A stretch of DNA of 43,949 nucleotides from Oceanirhabdus seepicola. GTDB taxonomy: Bacteria; Bacillota; Clostridia; Clostridiales; Clostridiaceae. The translations under genes were made by a program, and so were the position numbers. The notes under the pieces are model-generated. The model saw only the letters and a list, made by a program, of their open reading frames with translations, searched no databases and had not been told where the DNA came from. Shown here one piece after another: positions 22,500-31,389 of the stretch. Each line of letters starts with the position of its first letter. Positions within the stretch are counted from its first letter, which is position 1. The stretch spans positions 208,148-252,096 of the forward strand of contig NZ_JAGSOJ010000007.1 in NCBI RefSeq assembly GCF_023684385.1, given 5' to 3'.

Positions 22500-23864
22500 A
22501 TGTGTGATACTTTTAAAGTTTCTATACTATCTCAAGGAGAGAGGCTAAAGAATTTACGCAAATCCTTGGGATTAAAACAATCAGAATTAAGTGGGAATAA
22601 CATAACTCGTAATATGATTAGTATGATTGAGAATAACAAAGCACCTTTGACTGTAAAAGCATCTAAATTAATTTATAATAATCTTATGCAATCATGTGAA
22701 CAGAGAGGAGTGAAATACCAGACATCTCCAGAAGAAATTTACTTAACCGAAGAAGGACAAGTTAGAAGGCTGGCAGAAGAATACGTTGATTATCTTAAAA
22801 AAAATGAACTTGATAAGTTCAAAAACTTCCAAGGATTTAAAAATTTTGATGAGATAATAGATAGTATAAATAAATATAAAGTAAATGATTGTAAAATGAA
22901 GATTTATTATTATGTTGCAAGATACTATCAGAAAAATCTAAATTATAACAAAGCTTTTAGATATTTTTCTATAGTTAATGAGTTGGTATTCACAGAAGAT
23001 GCTGATAATGAATTTATTAGTGGCTTAATTGTAGCTATATTAGATGTAAGCAAAAATACTCAAAGATATGAAGAAGGATTATTAATAAGTGATAGATTGA
23101 TGGATCGTGTTGATTCTAAACAAATGATAGCTATTATGCATAATAGAATTATCATTTTAAAAGCATTAGGAAGAATAAAAGATGCTTTAGAAGAAATTGA
23201 TAAATTTGAATATATATGCAGTAATACTATTAATGAAAGACCTATGGTGGAAATAAGTATTGCTATTGTAAAAGCTAATTGCTTAAGAGAATTAAATGAG
23301 TATAAAAAAGCTATTGATATATATATTGAATTAATGGAAAATATAATATGGAACGAAGAGAATATTCATTTTAAAGCATTGGTTTTAACAAATATAATAG
23401 AAACATATCTTGAAACAGGTGGAAATTATATTAAATATTTGGAGAAATTAGATAATCTTGTTGAATCTGTACCGTCCCTTGATAATAGAAGATTTATGTG
23501 TGAGTTGTATAAACATGTTTACATAGCTTATGATAATTTAAATGAGGATAGATTTGATAAATTAAAGGATAAATATCTTAAAAAAGTTTTAAAATCTTCA
23601 ATGAAATATAAAATAAATGAATTTTTATCATTCGCCTTAGATAAGCTACTTGATGATGCAAAAATTAGTAAAGATGAAGAAAAAATTGAAAGTGTTAAAG
23701 AAGATATATTTAATGCTTTAAAAAATGGATTACTGAAATTAGATTCATTTTTAATTTTTAATCTTATAGAATACTATAATTCTCTCAATAAAAGTGATAA
23801 GATATCAGAAATTATATGCTTTATTAGACGTTTAAATGATGAAGGAGGTTTTAAAGATGCTTAG
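22500..23864 (+). CDS. Helix-turn-helix/TPR transcriptional regulator
   Basis: This 454-residue protein has an N-terminal XRE-type helix-turn-helix (LKNLRKSLGLKQSELSGNNI, then ITRNMISMIENNKAP) and a long alpha-helical TPR-like region to the end. This is the architecture of RRNPP-like and related clostridial regulators, in which TPRs often bind a peptide. ATG 22500 has GAGGAGTG before it; an upstream ATG at 22452 would add 16 residues without such a site. The last 8 bases overlap the acyltransferase start, so both are coupled. No signalling-peptide gene is visible next to it, so the ligand is unknown. Confidence 0.82.
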   Translation: MCDTFKVSILSQGERLKNLRKSLGLKQSELSGNNITRNMISMIENNKAPLTVKASKLIYNNLMQSCEQRGVKYQTSPEEIYLTEEGQVRRLAEEYVDYLKKNELDKFKNFQGFKNFDEIIDSINKYKVNDCKMKIYYYVARYYQKNLNYNKAFRYFSIVNELVFTEDADNEFISGLIVAILDVSKNTQRYEEGLLISDRLMDRVDSKQMIAIMHNRIIILKALGRIKDALEEIDKFEYICSNTINERPMVEISIAIVKANCLRELNEYKKAIDIYIELMENIIWNEENIHFKALVLTNIIETYLETGGNYIKYLEKLDNLVESVPSLDNRRFMCELYKHVYIAYDNLNEDRFDKLKDKYLKKVLKSSMKYKINEFLSFALDKLLDDAKISKDEEKIESVKEDIFNALKNGLLKLDSFLIFNLIEYYNSLNKSDKISEIICFIRRLNDEGGFKDA

Positions 23865-24570
23865 AACAATTGCTTGGTATTCAAATTTTGCTGGAAGCTT
23901 ACTGTTAATGATACCGCAAATGTATAAGGTTAAAAGATTGCAGAGGAAACCAGAAGAACAAGAAAGTATTAAATATATTCATGATGTTACTTCAAAATGG
24001 GCAAGAAGAAACGTTAAAATTAGTGGCGCTAAAGTAAATATATTTGGTGAAGAAAATATTCCAAAGGACATACCAGTGGTATTTATAAGTAATCACCAAG
24101 GGAATTTTGATATAGCTCTTTTCATGAGTTACATTGAGAAGCCTAAAGGCTATATAGCAAAGGCTGAGATGAAAAAGGTTCCTCTAATTAGAACTTGGAT
24201 GGAATTCATGAATTGTGTGTTTATGGATAGAAGTAATTTAAGAAAATCTGCACAGGCTATAATTGAAGGGGTTAAGATACTTAAAGGTGGGCATTCACTT
24301 GTAATTTTCCCTGAAGGTACAAGAAGTAAAGGGGGACCTCTTGGTGAATTCAAAGCAGGAAGTTTTAAATTAGCAACAAAAGCTAAAGTTCCAATTATTC
24401 CAATTACAATTGATGGTAGCTACAAGCTTTTAGAACAGAATAAAAATAAAATAAAACCTGCTGAGGTTAATTTATACATACATCCAATGATAGAAACTAA
24501 AGAACTTTCTAAAGAAGAACAAAATGAATTACCAGAAAAAGTTAAAAATATTATATGTAGTAAACTATAA
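23857..24570 (+). CDS. plsC: 1-acyl-sn-glycerol-3-phosphate acyltransferase
   Basis: This 237-residue member of the PlsC family should transfer an acyl group to lysophosphatidic acid at the membrane to give phosphatidic acid. The family motifs are present: NHQGNFD (the HX4D catalytic motif), FMDRSN, and FPEGTRSKGGPLGEFKAGSF. A single N-terminal hydrophobic segment could attach it to the membrane. ATG 23857 follows GAAGGAGG within the end of the regulator gene; an upstream ATG at 23836 was rejected because it precedes that site. The overlap implies coupling with the HTH-TPR regulator. The exact acyl acceptor cannot be fixed from sequence. Confidence 0.9.
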   Translation: MLRTIAWYSNFAGSLLLMIPQMYKVKRLQRKPEEQESIKYIHDVTSKWARRNVKISGAKVNIFGEENIPKDIPVVFISNHQGNFDIALFMSYIEKPKGYIAKAEMKKVPLIRTWMEFMNCVFMDRSNLRKSAQAIIEGVKILKGGHSLVIFPEGTRSKGGPLGEFKAGSFKLATKAKVPIIPITIDGSYKLLEQNKNKIKPAEVNLYIHPMIETKELSKEEQNELPEKVKNIICSKL

Positions 24571-24580
24571 ATTCAACAAT

Positions 24581-24617
24581 AAAGCACCATGTCTTAAATA
24601 GAAGGTATGGTGCTTTC
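24581..24617 (+). terminator. Hairpin after plsC
   Basis: AAAGCACCAT (24581-24590) pairs perfectly with ATGGTGCTTT (24607-24616). The T-tract is only the end of the arm, so termination strength is uncertain. Confidence 0.5.
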
Positions 24618-24704
24618 AATATATATTTATTTTCACATGCCTAATATGCTATTCATAAAATATATGGTAAAATATTATATATATTTGAATTGAAGGAGGA
24701 AAAA

Positions 24705-25268
24705 ATGAAAAATCTTTTAAAAAAAGTAACATATAATTCACCTGTAATATTGAGTTTCACTTTTTTAAGTTTTATTGTGTTAATAGTAGGCGAGTTAACT
24801 AAAGGATATACAACATCATTGTTATTTACAAACTATAGTTCATCTCTTATGAACCCACTTACATATATAAGATTATTCTCGCATGTGTTGGGACATGCGA
24901 ATTTTGAGCATTTCTTCGGCAATTTCATGATAATATTGATAGTAGGACCTATAATCGAAGAAAAATACGGAAGCAAAAAATTACTATTCATGATATTAAT
25001 CACAGCATTCGTAACTGGATTAATAAATAGTATGTTTTTCAACACTGGTCTTCTTGGAGCTAGTGGTATTGCATTTATGCTCATTTTATTGAGCTCAGTA
25101 GTAAATACAAGAGCAGGAGAAATACCATTGACTCTTATTATAGTTTTTTTGGTTTTTATTGGGAAAGAGTTTTATGTAGGAATTACACAATATGATTCTA
25201 TATCTCAACTTACACATATGATTGGAGGAGTATGTGGAGGTAGTTTTGGTTATTACTTATTAAAATAA
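24705..25268 (+). CDS. Rhomboid-family intramembrane serine protease
   Basis: This 187-residue, six-helix protein has the rhomboid layout: HANFEHFFGNFMII (the HxxxxHxxxN helix), GASG with catalytic Ser120, and the partner His171 in LTHMIGGVCGG. Rhomboids cut transmembrane segments of other proteins within the membrane. ATG 24705 follows GAAGGAGG. It is small and lacks extra soluble domains. Promoter and hairpins separate it on both sides, so it appears to be alone. The substrate is unknown. Confidence 0.9.
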   Translation: MKNLLKKVTYNSPVILSFTFLSFIVLIVGELTKGYTTSLLFTNYSSSLMNPLTYIRLFSHVLGHANFEHFFGNFMIILIVGPIIEEKYGSKKLLFMILITAFVTGLINSMFFNTGLLGASGIAFMLILLSSVVNTRAGEIPLTLIIVFLVFIGKEFYVGITQYDSISQLTHMIGGVCGGSFGYYLLK

Positions 25269-25582
25269 GAATTGTAAAAAAGAAAAGGCATGCTTAAACA
25301 CATGCCAAAACTTAAGGGGACTAATATAAAAAGAATAAGATGCCTTTCTTATTCATATAGTTTAATTCTTGACAGAAATATATTTTTTAATCATATATTT
25401 AAAAATAATTTTTAAAAAATAGGTTTGCAAGATAAGTATAGTGGATCTTTATTATATTTATTTTGTAGACCTTTTTTATTAATTAATTTAATAATAGTAT
25501 TAATTCTGATGATTTTCCTTGTATTTCCAAATTATATAATATATAATAAAAAATATAGTAATTTCTAAAGAGGAGGATAATC
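25269..25582. other. 314-bp gap
   Basis: Two small hairpins (GGCATG/CATGCC near 25287 and GAATAAG/CTTATTC near 25333) lie just after the rhomboid gene and may end its transcript. TTGACA at 25369-25374 is a candidate -35 for the DUF2089 operon, with a weak -10 some 19 bp on. Nothing else is recognised. Confidence 0.4.
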
Positions 25583-25963
25583 ATGGGGGTTGAATTAATA
25601 CATAAATGTCCGGTGTGCGATAGTGAACTTATAGTTCAAAGATTGAAATGTACGAAATGTAACACAGTTATTGAAAATGAATTCTTTTTTGACAAATTCA
25701 TGACTATGAATAAAGAAGAACTTAAGTTTATTGCGATATTTCTTAAGTGTCGGGGGAGTATTAAGGATGTTGAGAAGGTTCTAGGAATATCATATCCTAC
25801 TGTAAGAAATAAACTGGATAAAATAGCTAAAAAATTAGAACCAGATGCTATAACTAGTAATAAGAAAGACTCATCTGATAACTCAACGGATGTATTAAAG
25901 ATACTTAAAGAGCTAGAAGATGGAATTATAGATTTTAGCACAGCTTTAAAAGAAATAAAATAG
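25583..25963 (+). CDS. DUF2089-family protein
   Basis: This 126-residue protein has an N-terminal zinc-ribbon-like part (CPVCDSEL and CTKCNTVIE). It is followed by a helix-turn-helix-like core (FIAIFLKCRGSIKDVEKVLG, then ISYPTVRNKLDKIAKKL) diagnostic of DUF2089, and a C-terminal helix (LKELEDGIIDFSTALKEIK). A DNA-binding role is likely for the family. GAGGAGG precedes the ATG. It heads a three-gene operon with a 15-bp gap to the next. Such sets probably sense envelope state, with DUF2089 as regulator. Confidence 0.88.
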   Translation: MGVELIHKCPVCDSELIVQRLKCTKCNTVIENEFFFDKFMTMNKEELKFIAIFLKCRGSIKDVEKVLGISYPTVRNKLDKIAKKLEPDAITSNKKDSSDNSTDVLKILKELEDGIIDFSTALKEIK

Positions 25964-25978
25964 AATGGGGGAAGTAAA

Positions 25979-26413
25979 ATGGGTTCAGAAATAATGAAAG
26001 TTCTTAACATGGTACAAGAAAATAAAATAACAGCAGAAGAGGGTGCTACGCTCATTGAAGCAATAAAGCAAGGTAATGAATCTGCTGAGGTAGTTAGTGA
26101 TGAAATAAAAGAAAATTTAGTACGTACTTTTGATAGTGATGATGCTGTACAGAAAATACCTGGTGAGAAGATGTTAAAAATAAAAGTACATTCATCAGAT
26201 GGTGAAAAAGTAAAAATTACATTACCATTAAAGTTCATAGTTGGAATGATAAATGCCACAGGAAAGATGCCTACTTTTAATTCAAATATTAAAGGATTTG
26301 ACTCAGATGAATTGATGAATAGCATTTTAACAGCAGCAGATTCAGGAATGGAAGGCAAAATTCTTGATGTTGAAACAGACTCAGGGGATCAAATAAAGAT
26401 AGTGATAGATTAA
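25979..26413 (+). CDS. SHOCT-like (YvlB-type) protein
   Basis: This 144-residue protein has an N-terminal helical hairpin (IMKVLNMVQENKITAEEGAT, then LIEAI) typical of the SHOCT-like domain found beside DUF2089, and a C-terminal beta-rich part (KMLKIKVHSSDGEKVKITLP, then ILDVETDSGDQIKIVID). In related operons this protein is read with DUF2089 and bactofilin- or YvlB-type partners. There is no signal peptide. The gap to the next gene is 25 bp, and the C-terminal part resembles that whole protein. The role is unknown. Confidence 0.78.
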   Translation: MGSEIMKVLNMVQENKITAEEGATLIEAIKQGNESAEVVSDEIKENLVRTFDSDDAVQKIPGEKMLKIKVHSSDGEKVKITLPLKFIVGMINATGKMPTFNSNIKGFDSDELMNSILTAADSGMEGKILDVETDSGDQIKIVID

Positions 26414-26438
26414 GGCATATTCAAATAGGGGTGATATT

Positions 26439-26693
26439 ATGAAATTAAGAATTATAACTGATCAGGGAAAAAAAATTAATATTCCAATTCCTAATTGGCT
26501 TGTTAAGGTTGGAATAAATAAGAGCATACAAAAAGCATACAATCCTAAGAAAGAAAATAAAGAAAGTAACGCTTTATCTAACTTTGATTTCTCTATAATA
26601 GCTGATAATTTAGAAGAATTGAGTAAATACAAAGGATTAGTTGTTGTACATGCAATAGAGAAGGATGGTACGGATGTTAAATTGATATTATAA
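26439..26693 (+). CDS. Small paralogue of the SHOCT-like protein's C-terminal part
   Basis: This 84-residue protein begins KLRIITDQGKKINIPIPNW and ends LVVVHAIEKDGTDVKLIL. Both blocks echo the two strands of the preceding gene's C-terminal domain (LKIKVHSSDGEKVKITLP and KILDVETDSGDQIKIVID). It lacks the N-terminal helical hairpin. It therefore looks like a duplicated stand-alone domain. AGGGGTG lies before ATG 26439. The three genes form an operon that ends at the hairpin at 26729. No family name is known to me. Confidence 0.72.
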   Translation: MKLRIITDQGKKINIPIPNWLVKVGINKSIQKAYNPKKENKESNALSNFDFSIIADNLEELSKYKGLVVVHAIEKDGTDVKLIL

Positions 26694-26728
26694 TTATATT
26701 TTTGTAGATAATTGTCATAATTTATAGT

Positions 26729-26770
26729 AAAATTTGTATGTATGGAATTATACATACAAATTTTATTTTA
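26729..26770 (+). terminator. Hairpin between the DUF2089 operon and the MATE gene
   Basis: Positions 26729-26743 and 26750-26764 are perfect reverse complements (15 bp) with loop GGAATT, followed by ATTTTA. It probably terminates the DUF2089 operon. Because it ends just before the MATE ribosome-binding site, it could also act as a leader hairpin for that gene. Confidence 0.7.
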
Positions 26771-26780
26771 GGGAGATTTT

Positions 26781-28154
26781 ATGGGTTACGTAAAGAATAA
26801 TAAACTTATTTTGAAAGACGTTATGAAATTAGCATTGCCTGCAATCGGAGAAATGAGTTTATATATGATTGTATGGACAGTAGATTCCATAATGATAGGA
26901 AAATATGGTGGAAAAGATGCTCTATCAGCTGTTGGTATGAGTTCTCAATTCTTGTACACTTTTGTAGATATTTTGATAGCTATTGGATTATCTGTAGCAT
27001 TGACATCTATAATTGCAAGAGCATATGGAAGTAAGAATTACCAAAAGGGTGATGAATACGCTACTCATGGTATTATATTAACATCTGTTATTGCAATAAC
27101 ATTAACGTTAGTTTTTTATCTGTTTTGTCAGGATATTTTAAAGTTTTGTGGTGCAAAGGGAAATGTGCTAAATTTAGGCATAAAATATATGAGAATAGCC
27201 TCTATAGCAATTTTCTTTAATATGTTTTTGACATCGTTGAATGGTATTTTGAGAGGGATAGGCAACACATTTATTCCTTTTATAGCATCAGGGATATTGG
27301 TACTTGTAAACTTATTATTAGATTGGCTTCTTATATTTGGGATTGGAGGATGTCCAGAGCTAGGCGTTGAAGGAGCTGCTATTGCTACAATGATAGCAAA
27401 TATTATAGCTTTGTCTTATATTGTGATTTATTTTAAAGTAAAGTCCAGAATAAAACCCAGGATACGTTATGTTAAGAATGTTACATTTAAAAAAATAAGT
27501 GATCTCTTAAAATTGGCAATTCCTTCTGGGATGCAAGAAGGAGCTTTCTCTATATGTAGATTAATAAATTCAATGATGATTTTGACATTAGGAGAAGTTG
27601 CATTTGCAGCTAATCATATAACTGTGTCAATTGAATCAATATCTTTTATGCCAGGTTGGGGTGTTGCTGTGGCAGCTACGTCTCTCATTGGTCAACGGAT
27701 TGGTGAAAAAGATTATGAAGGTGCTAGAGAATATGGAAGAATGTGTTTGATTCTCGGGGTACTAATTATGGGTTTATGTGGAATACTGTTTCTTGTATTT
27801 TCAGAGGTAATTGCAAATGTTTTCATTCAAGAAAACCAAGTAGATGTATTGAAAAGTGCAAAACTTTGCATTATGATTGCATCAATTGAGCAAATACCTA
27901 CTGCAATTTCAATGATTGCAGGTGGTGCACTAAAAGGGGCTGGTGATACGAAAACTCCATTTTTGGTATCACTTTTTTCAAATTGGGTTATTAGAATGCC
28001 CTTGATGATACTTGCTGTTATGGTTTTCAAATTAGATATAACTGTTATCTGGTGGATAACTTCGATACAATGGACGATAGATGCAATATTGATGTTAAGA
28101 TATTACAAATTAAAATTTGTACCTTTAAAAATTAATAAGAGAAAAGTGCAGTAG
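26781..28154 (+). CDS. MATE-family multidrug efflux transporter
   Basis: This 457-residue protein has twelve predicted membrane helices in two halves and typical MATE segments (LALPAIGEMSLYMIVWTVD, then SIMIGKYGG; GILRGIGNTFIPF; GALKGAGDTKTPF). It should export cationic compounds, driven by Na+ or H+. Length is normal. GGGAG precedes the ATG. It is single-gene, behind the 26729 hairpin and before the 28160 terminator. The substrate cannot be deduced. It is not obviously linked to its neighbours. Confidence 0.92.
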   Translation: MGYVKNNKLILKDVMKLALPAIGEMSLYMIVWTVDSIMIGKYGGKDALSAVGMSSQFLYTFVDILIAIGLSVALTSIIARAYGSKNYQKGDEYATHGIILTSVIAITLTLVFYLFCQDILKFCGAKGNVLNLGIKYMRIASIAIFFNMFLTSLNGILRGIGNTFIPFIASGILVLVNLLLDWLLIFGIGGCPELGVEGAAIATMIANIIALSYIVIYFKVKSRIKPRIRYVKNVTFKKISDLLKLAIPSGMQEGAFSICRLINSMMILTLGEVAFAANHITVSIESISFMPGWGVAVAATSLIGQRIGEKDYEGAREYGRMCLILGVLIMGLCGILFLVFSEVIANVFIQENQVDVLKSAKLCIMIASIEQIPTAISMIAGGALKGAGDTKTPFLVSLFSNWVIRMPLMILAVMVFKLDITVIWWITSIQWTIDAILMLRYYKLKFVPLKINKRKVQ

Positions 28155-28159
28155 GATTC

Positions 28160-28208
28160 AAAGGTATTCAAATGTTTAAAACATAAATATTTGGATACTT
28201 TTGTTTTT
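28160..28208 (+). terminator. Terminator after the MATE gene
   Basis: AAGGTATTCAAATGTTT and AAATATTTGGATACTTT pair with a few G-U/mismatches around a short loop, then TGTTTTT. Confidence 0.65.
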
Positions 28209-28299
28209 ATATTTATTTATTTCTTGTGTTATACTTTTAATATAGCTTAATATTAAGCGTATTGTAGTTATTCATTTTAATATGCAAAAGGGGGAAATT

Positions 28300-29157
28300 A
28301 TGACTAAGATTATTGTAGATAGCACTTGTGATTTGCCAATAGAATTTTTGAAAGAAAACAATATAGATGTATTACCATTGAGAGTATTAATTAATGACCA
28401 GGAGTACTTTGATAAACAAAATATTAAAACTGAAGAAGTTTTTAATTTTATGAAAAAGGGAATAGTACCAAGGACTTCTCTCCCTAGATTGGACGTAATC
28501 AGGGAGGTTTTCACAGAAAAGTGTATTAATAGAGAAGATTTTATTTACTTAGCTCTTTCATCAAAACTTTCTGGAACATTTCAAGCTGCTAAGTTGATAA
28601 TGGAAGAATTAAGAGAGACATATCCAGAAATAAATATGGAAGTGATTGATACTAAAGGAGCTTCAATGGGTATAGGACTAATGGTAATGGAACTTATAAA
28701 TATGATCAAGCAAGGAGCTTCTTTCTCAATGTTAATTGATGCAGTAGGATTTTATAAAGATAATAGTAGTCAATATTTTACCTTGTCAAATTTAAACTGG
28801 TTAACCAAGGGCGGCCGTCTCCCAAAGAGTAAAGCAATAATTGGTACTGTAATGAATATTAAACCTGTACTTGCTATAATGGATGGATCAATTGAGGTGA
28901 TAAAATCAATAAGAGGAAGCAAAAAATCTTTGAAATATATTGTTGATACCGTTATAGATGAGATGAATATTAGAGATTGTGAGCATATTGGGATAGCTCA
29001 TTGCGATGATTCTCAATCTGCTGAATTTATTAAGAGTAGGATTAAAGAGCTGTATCCGAATAAAAAAGTAATGATTACTACCATTGGAAGTGTATTAGCT
29101 TCCCATATAGGAATCGGAGGAATCGGAGTGTTCACATTATCAACTTATAAAGAATAA
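28300..29157 (+). CDS. degV: DegV-family fatty-acid-binding protein
   Basis: This 285-residue DegV protein has the opening block KIIVDSTCDLPIEFL, then RTSLPRLDVI, LALSSKLSGTFQAA and the closing SHIGIGGIGVF. Firmicute DegV/FakB proteins bind a fatty acid and present it to the FakA kinase, although not every member is shown to do so. I use ATG 28300, with AAGGGGG before it, rather than the upstream ATG 28282, which precedes that site. FakA is not nearby. It is followed at 71 bp by the PRPP synthetase gene without a clear terminator. Confidence 0.9.
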   Translation: MTKIIVDSTCDLPIEFLKENNIDVLPLRVLINDQEYFDKQNIKTEEVFNFMKKGIVPRTSLPRLDVIREVFTEKCINREDFIYLALSSKLSGTFQAAKLIMEELRETYPEINMEVIDTKGASMGIGLMVMELINMIKQGASFSMLIDAVGFYKDNSSQYFTLSNLNWLTKGGRLPKSKAIIGTVMNIKPVLAIMDGSIEVIKSIRGSKKSLKYIVDTVIDEMNIRDCEHIGIAHCDDSQSAEFIKSRIKELYPNKKVMITTIGSVLASHIGIGGIGVFTLSTYKE

Positions 29158-29227
29158 AATGCAAATTATTTGCAACATATGGATTATTATGTTATTTTGT
29201 AAGTGAAAGTGTTTTGGAGGTGGTTAA

Positions 29228-30364
29228 ATGCAAAGCAAAAATAGAATACTTAAACCTAATAGTGAATTAGGAATCATTGTTTTAGAAAGCTGCAAGGAAC
29301 TGGGTTATAAAATTAATAACGCTCTTATAAATAGAAGATCAAATATGTCTGAGTTTGAAGGTATATCGAAAGAATCGTATTTGATTTCTACAAAGGAAGT
29401 TCGCTTTTCTAACGGAGAGGGTAAAGTTGTTATTAATGATAGTGTGAGAGGTAAAGATATATTTGTAATATGTGATATTGGAAATTATAGTTGTACATAT
29501 GAGATGTTTGGGTTTACCAATCATAAAAGTCCTGATGATCACTTTCAAGATATAAAGAGAGTATTATCAGCTATTGAAGGTAAGGCCAGAAAAGTTACTG
29601 TAATTATGCCTCTCCTTTATGCAAGTAGACAACATAGGAGAAGAAGTAGAGAATCTTTGGATTGTGCACTAGCATTGCAGGAATTAGAAAGATTAGGAGT
29701 TAAAGATATTATAACTTTTGATGTACATGATCCAACAGTTCAAAATGCAATTCCAATGATATCTTTTGATAACATATATCCTTCTCAAGAAATAATAAAA
29801 ATGTTTGTTCATGAAGAAGATTTGCAAATTGATAAGGAGTCAATGATAGTTATTAGCCCTGATACTGGAGCTATGGATAGAGCCTTATATTATTCTGGTG
29901 TGCTTGGTCTAGATATTGGATTGTTTTACAAAAGACGTGATCACTCAAAGGTTATTGGAGGCAAAAACCCAATAGTTCAACATGAATATATGGGAAGAGA
30001 AATTGAAGGTAAAGATGTTCTTATCGTAGATGATATGATTTCATCAGGTGAGTCAATATTTGATATAGTTGACGAATTAAAAAAGAGAAAAGCTAGGAGA
30101 GTCTTTGTATCAGCAACATTTGCTTTGTTTGCAAAAGGAGTAGAGAAATTTAATAAGTATTATAAAGATGGATTAATAGATAAAGTGTATTCCACTAATT
30201 TAACATATATTCCAGAAGAGGCTAGAAATTCAGATTGGTTTAAAGAGGTTGATATGTCCAATTTCATTGGGAGTATTATTAATAATTTAAACTTAGATTT
30301 ATCTATAGGGCCTTTAATTCATGATACTACCTATCTAGATGAGATTAAAAAGAATAAATATTAA
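29228..30364 (+). CDS. prs: Long ribose-phosphate pyrophosphokinase-like protein
   Basis: This 378-residue protein resembles PRPP synthetase, which makes PRPP from ribose-5-phosphate and ATP for nucleotide and His/Trp synthesis. It has MPLLYASRQHRRRSRESLDC (the catalytic loop region), ITFDVHDPTVQNAIP, and the PRPP-binding loop VLIVDDMISSGES. Normal family length is near 315 residues. This one is longer, mostly at the N-terminus (about 45 extra residues before ISTKEVRFSNGEGKV) and near the middle. The Arg-rich loop also differs from the usual YARQDRK. Possibly it is a second, divergent paralogue; a standard Prs may exist elsewhere. GGAGGTGG precedes the ATG. Confidence 0.8.
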   Translation: MQSKNRILKPNSELGIIVLESCKELGYKINNALINRRSNMSEFEGISKESYLISTKEVRFSNGEGKVVINDSVRGKDIFVICDIGNYSCTYEMFGFTNHKSPDDHFQDIKRVLSAIEGKARKVTVIMPLLYASRQHRRRSRESLDCALALQELERLGVKDIITFDVHDPTVQNAIPMISFDNIYPSQEIIKMFVHEEDLQIDKESMIVISPDTGAMDRALYYSGVLGLDIGLFYKRRDHSKVIGGKNPIVQHEYMGREIEGKDVLIVDDMISSGESIFDIVDELKKRKARRVFVSATFALFAKGVEKFNKYYKDGLIDKVYSTNLTYIPEEARNSDWFKEVDMSNFIGSIINNLNLDLSIGPLIHDTTYLDEIKKNKY

Positions 30365-30407
30365 AGTATTAAATATTAAAACATAAGAAGAATAAAGCTA
30401 CCCTTTT

Positions 30408-30444
30408 AAGAGATAGACATAATGAAAAACTATCTCTTTTTGTC
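30408..30444 (+). terminator. Terminator after prs
   Basis: AAGAGATAG (30408-30416) pairs with CTATCTCTT (30430-30438), followed by TTTTG. Confidence 0.75.
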
Positions 30445-30510
30445 GTTCAAAATATATTTATGTATGAAGTTTGAGAAAAAATTTAATTATGGTAGGAGGG
30501 AACTAATATT

Positions 30511-31389
30511 ATGAGTTATTTGAAAGAATATGAGATTTGTCAAGCAAATGCAGAAGAATGGGCTAGGTATCATGCGATTTACAGATTAAGTAATTTTAAT
30601 GAGTGGATGTCATTAAGTTTTCAAGGAGATATTAATAGGTATACAAAAATTGATTTCTGTTATTGGGTAATAAAGGATAAAAAAAGAGTTGGTGGTGCAC
30701 TTATAAAGCCGAATCTTATTAAATGCATATTTACAATACCACCATTTAATAAGAAGGAAGATTTAATTAAAGCTTTAACTTTATATGATAAATCAATATC
30801 TGATAAGAAAGAAGTTATTATAATTCCAGATGTTGATTTAGAATCAATTGATTGTTATAACGCGGCTGGATTTAAACTTCAGAGAGTAGAAAAGCTTATG
30901 GTCTGTGCTACAAGCAATTTTGATATTATATGGGATGATCAGTATAAAGTTGTGATACCAGAACATGAATACGCTGAGGAAATGGCAGAACTTTATTATG
31001 AAACCTATAGAAAGAATAAACTTATATCTATTGCATCAGAGCCTTATGATTTCCAAGTGGAAAATATTAAAATCTATTTCAATCATATAGAGTCTATGAA
31101 TGTTCCCAGGGATTGGTCTACATTGATTTATGATAATGCAGAGAATAAATTAATAGGAGCATGTACAGTGAGTTTAGTTAATGGATTACCTTATATTCTT
31201 GATTTTGTCGTGCATCCTGAATTTCAACGAAAAGGATTAGCAACAAATATTATGAAAAGAACATTAGATGTTTTAGCTAATAGTTATCCAGCTATAAGAT
31301 TAAATGTCACAGTAGGAAATGATGCGGAAATATTTTATGATAAGATGGGCTTTGTGAGTTTGGCAAAAAAAGGAAATATGGAGTTATAA
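30511..31389 (+). CDS. GNAT-family N-acetyltransferase (two lobes)
   Basis: This 292-residue protein has a C-terminal GNAT domain (about 150-292) with YILDFVVHPEFQRKGLATNI for acetyl-CoA binding and AEIFYDKMGF at the end. The N-terminal lobe (about 1-145) also has acetyltransferase-like spacing without a clear CoA loop. It is similar in layout to 20152-20934 but not a close copy. GGTAGGAGGG precedes ATG 30511. It stands alone with terminators on both sides. The acceptor is unknown. Confidence 0.87.
   Translation: MSYLKEYEICQANAEEWARYHAIYRLSNFNEWMSLSFQGDINRYTKIDFCYWVIKDKKRVGGALIKPNLIKCIFTIPPFNKKEDLIKALTLYDKSISDKKEVIIIPDVDLESIDCYNAAGFKLQRVEKLMVCATSNFDIIWDDQYKVVIPEHEYAEEMAELYYETYRKNKLISIASEPYDFQVENIKIYFNHIESMNVPRDWSTLIYDNAENKLIGACTVSLVNGLPYILDFVVHPEFQRKGLATNIMKRTLDVLANSYPAIRLNVTVGNDAEIFYDKMGFVSLAKKGNMEL

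Noticed and set aside
25636..26358. Minus-strand reading frame of 240 codons opposite the DUF2089/SHOCT-like genes
   Set aside because: It is long but entirely antisense to two recognised genes, rich in Ser/Phe/Ile as antisense frames are here, and has no start signal.
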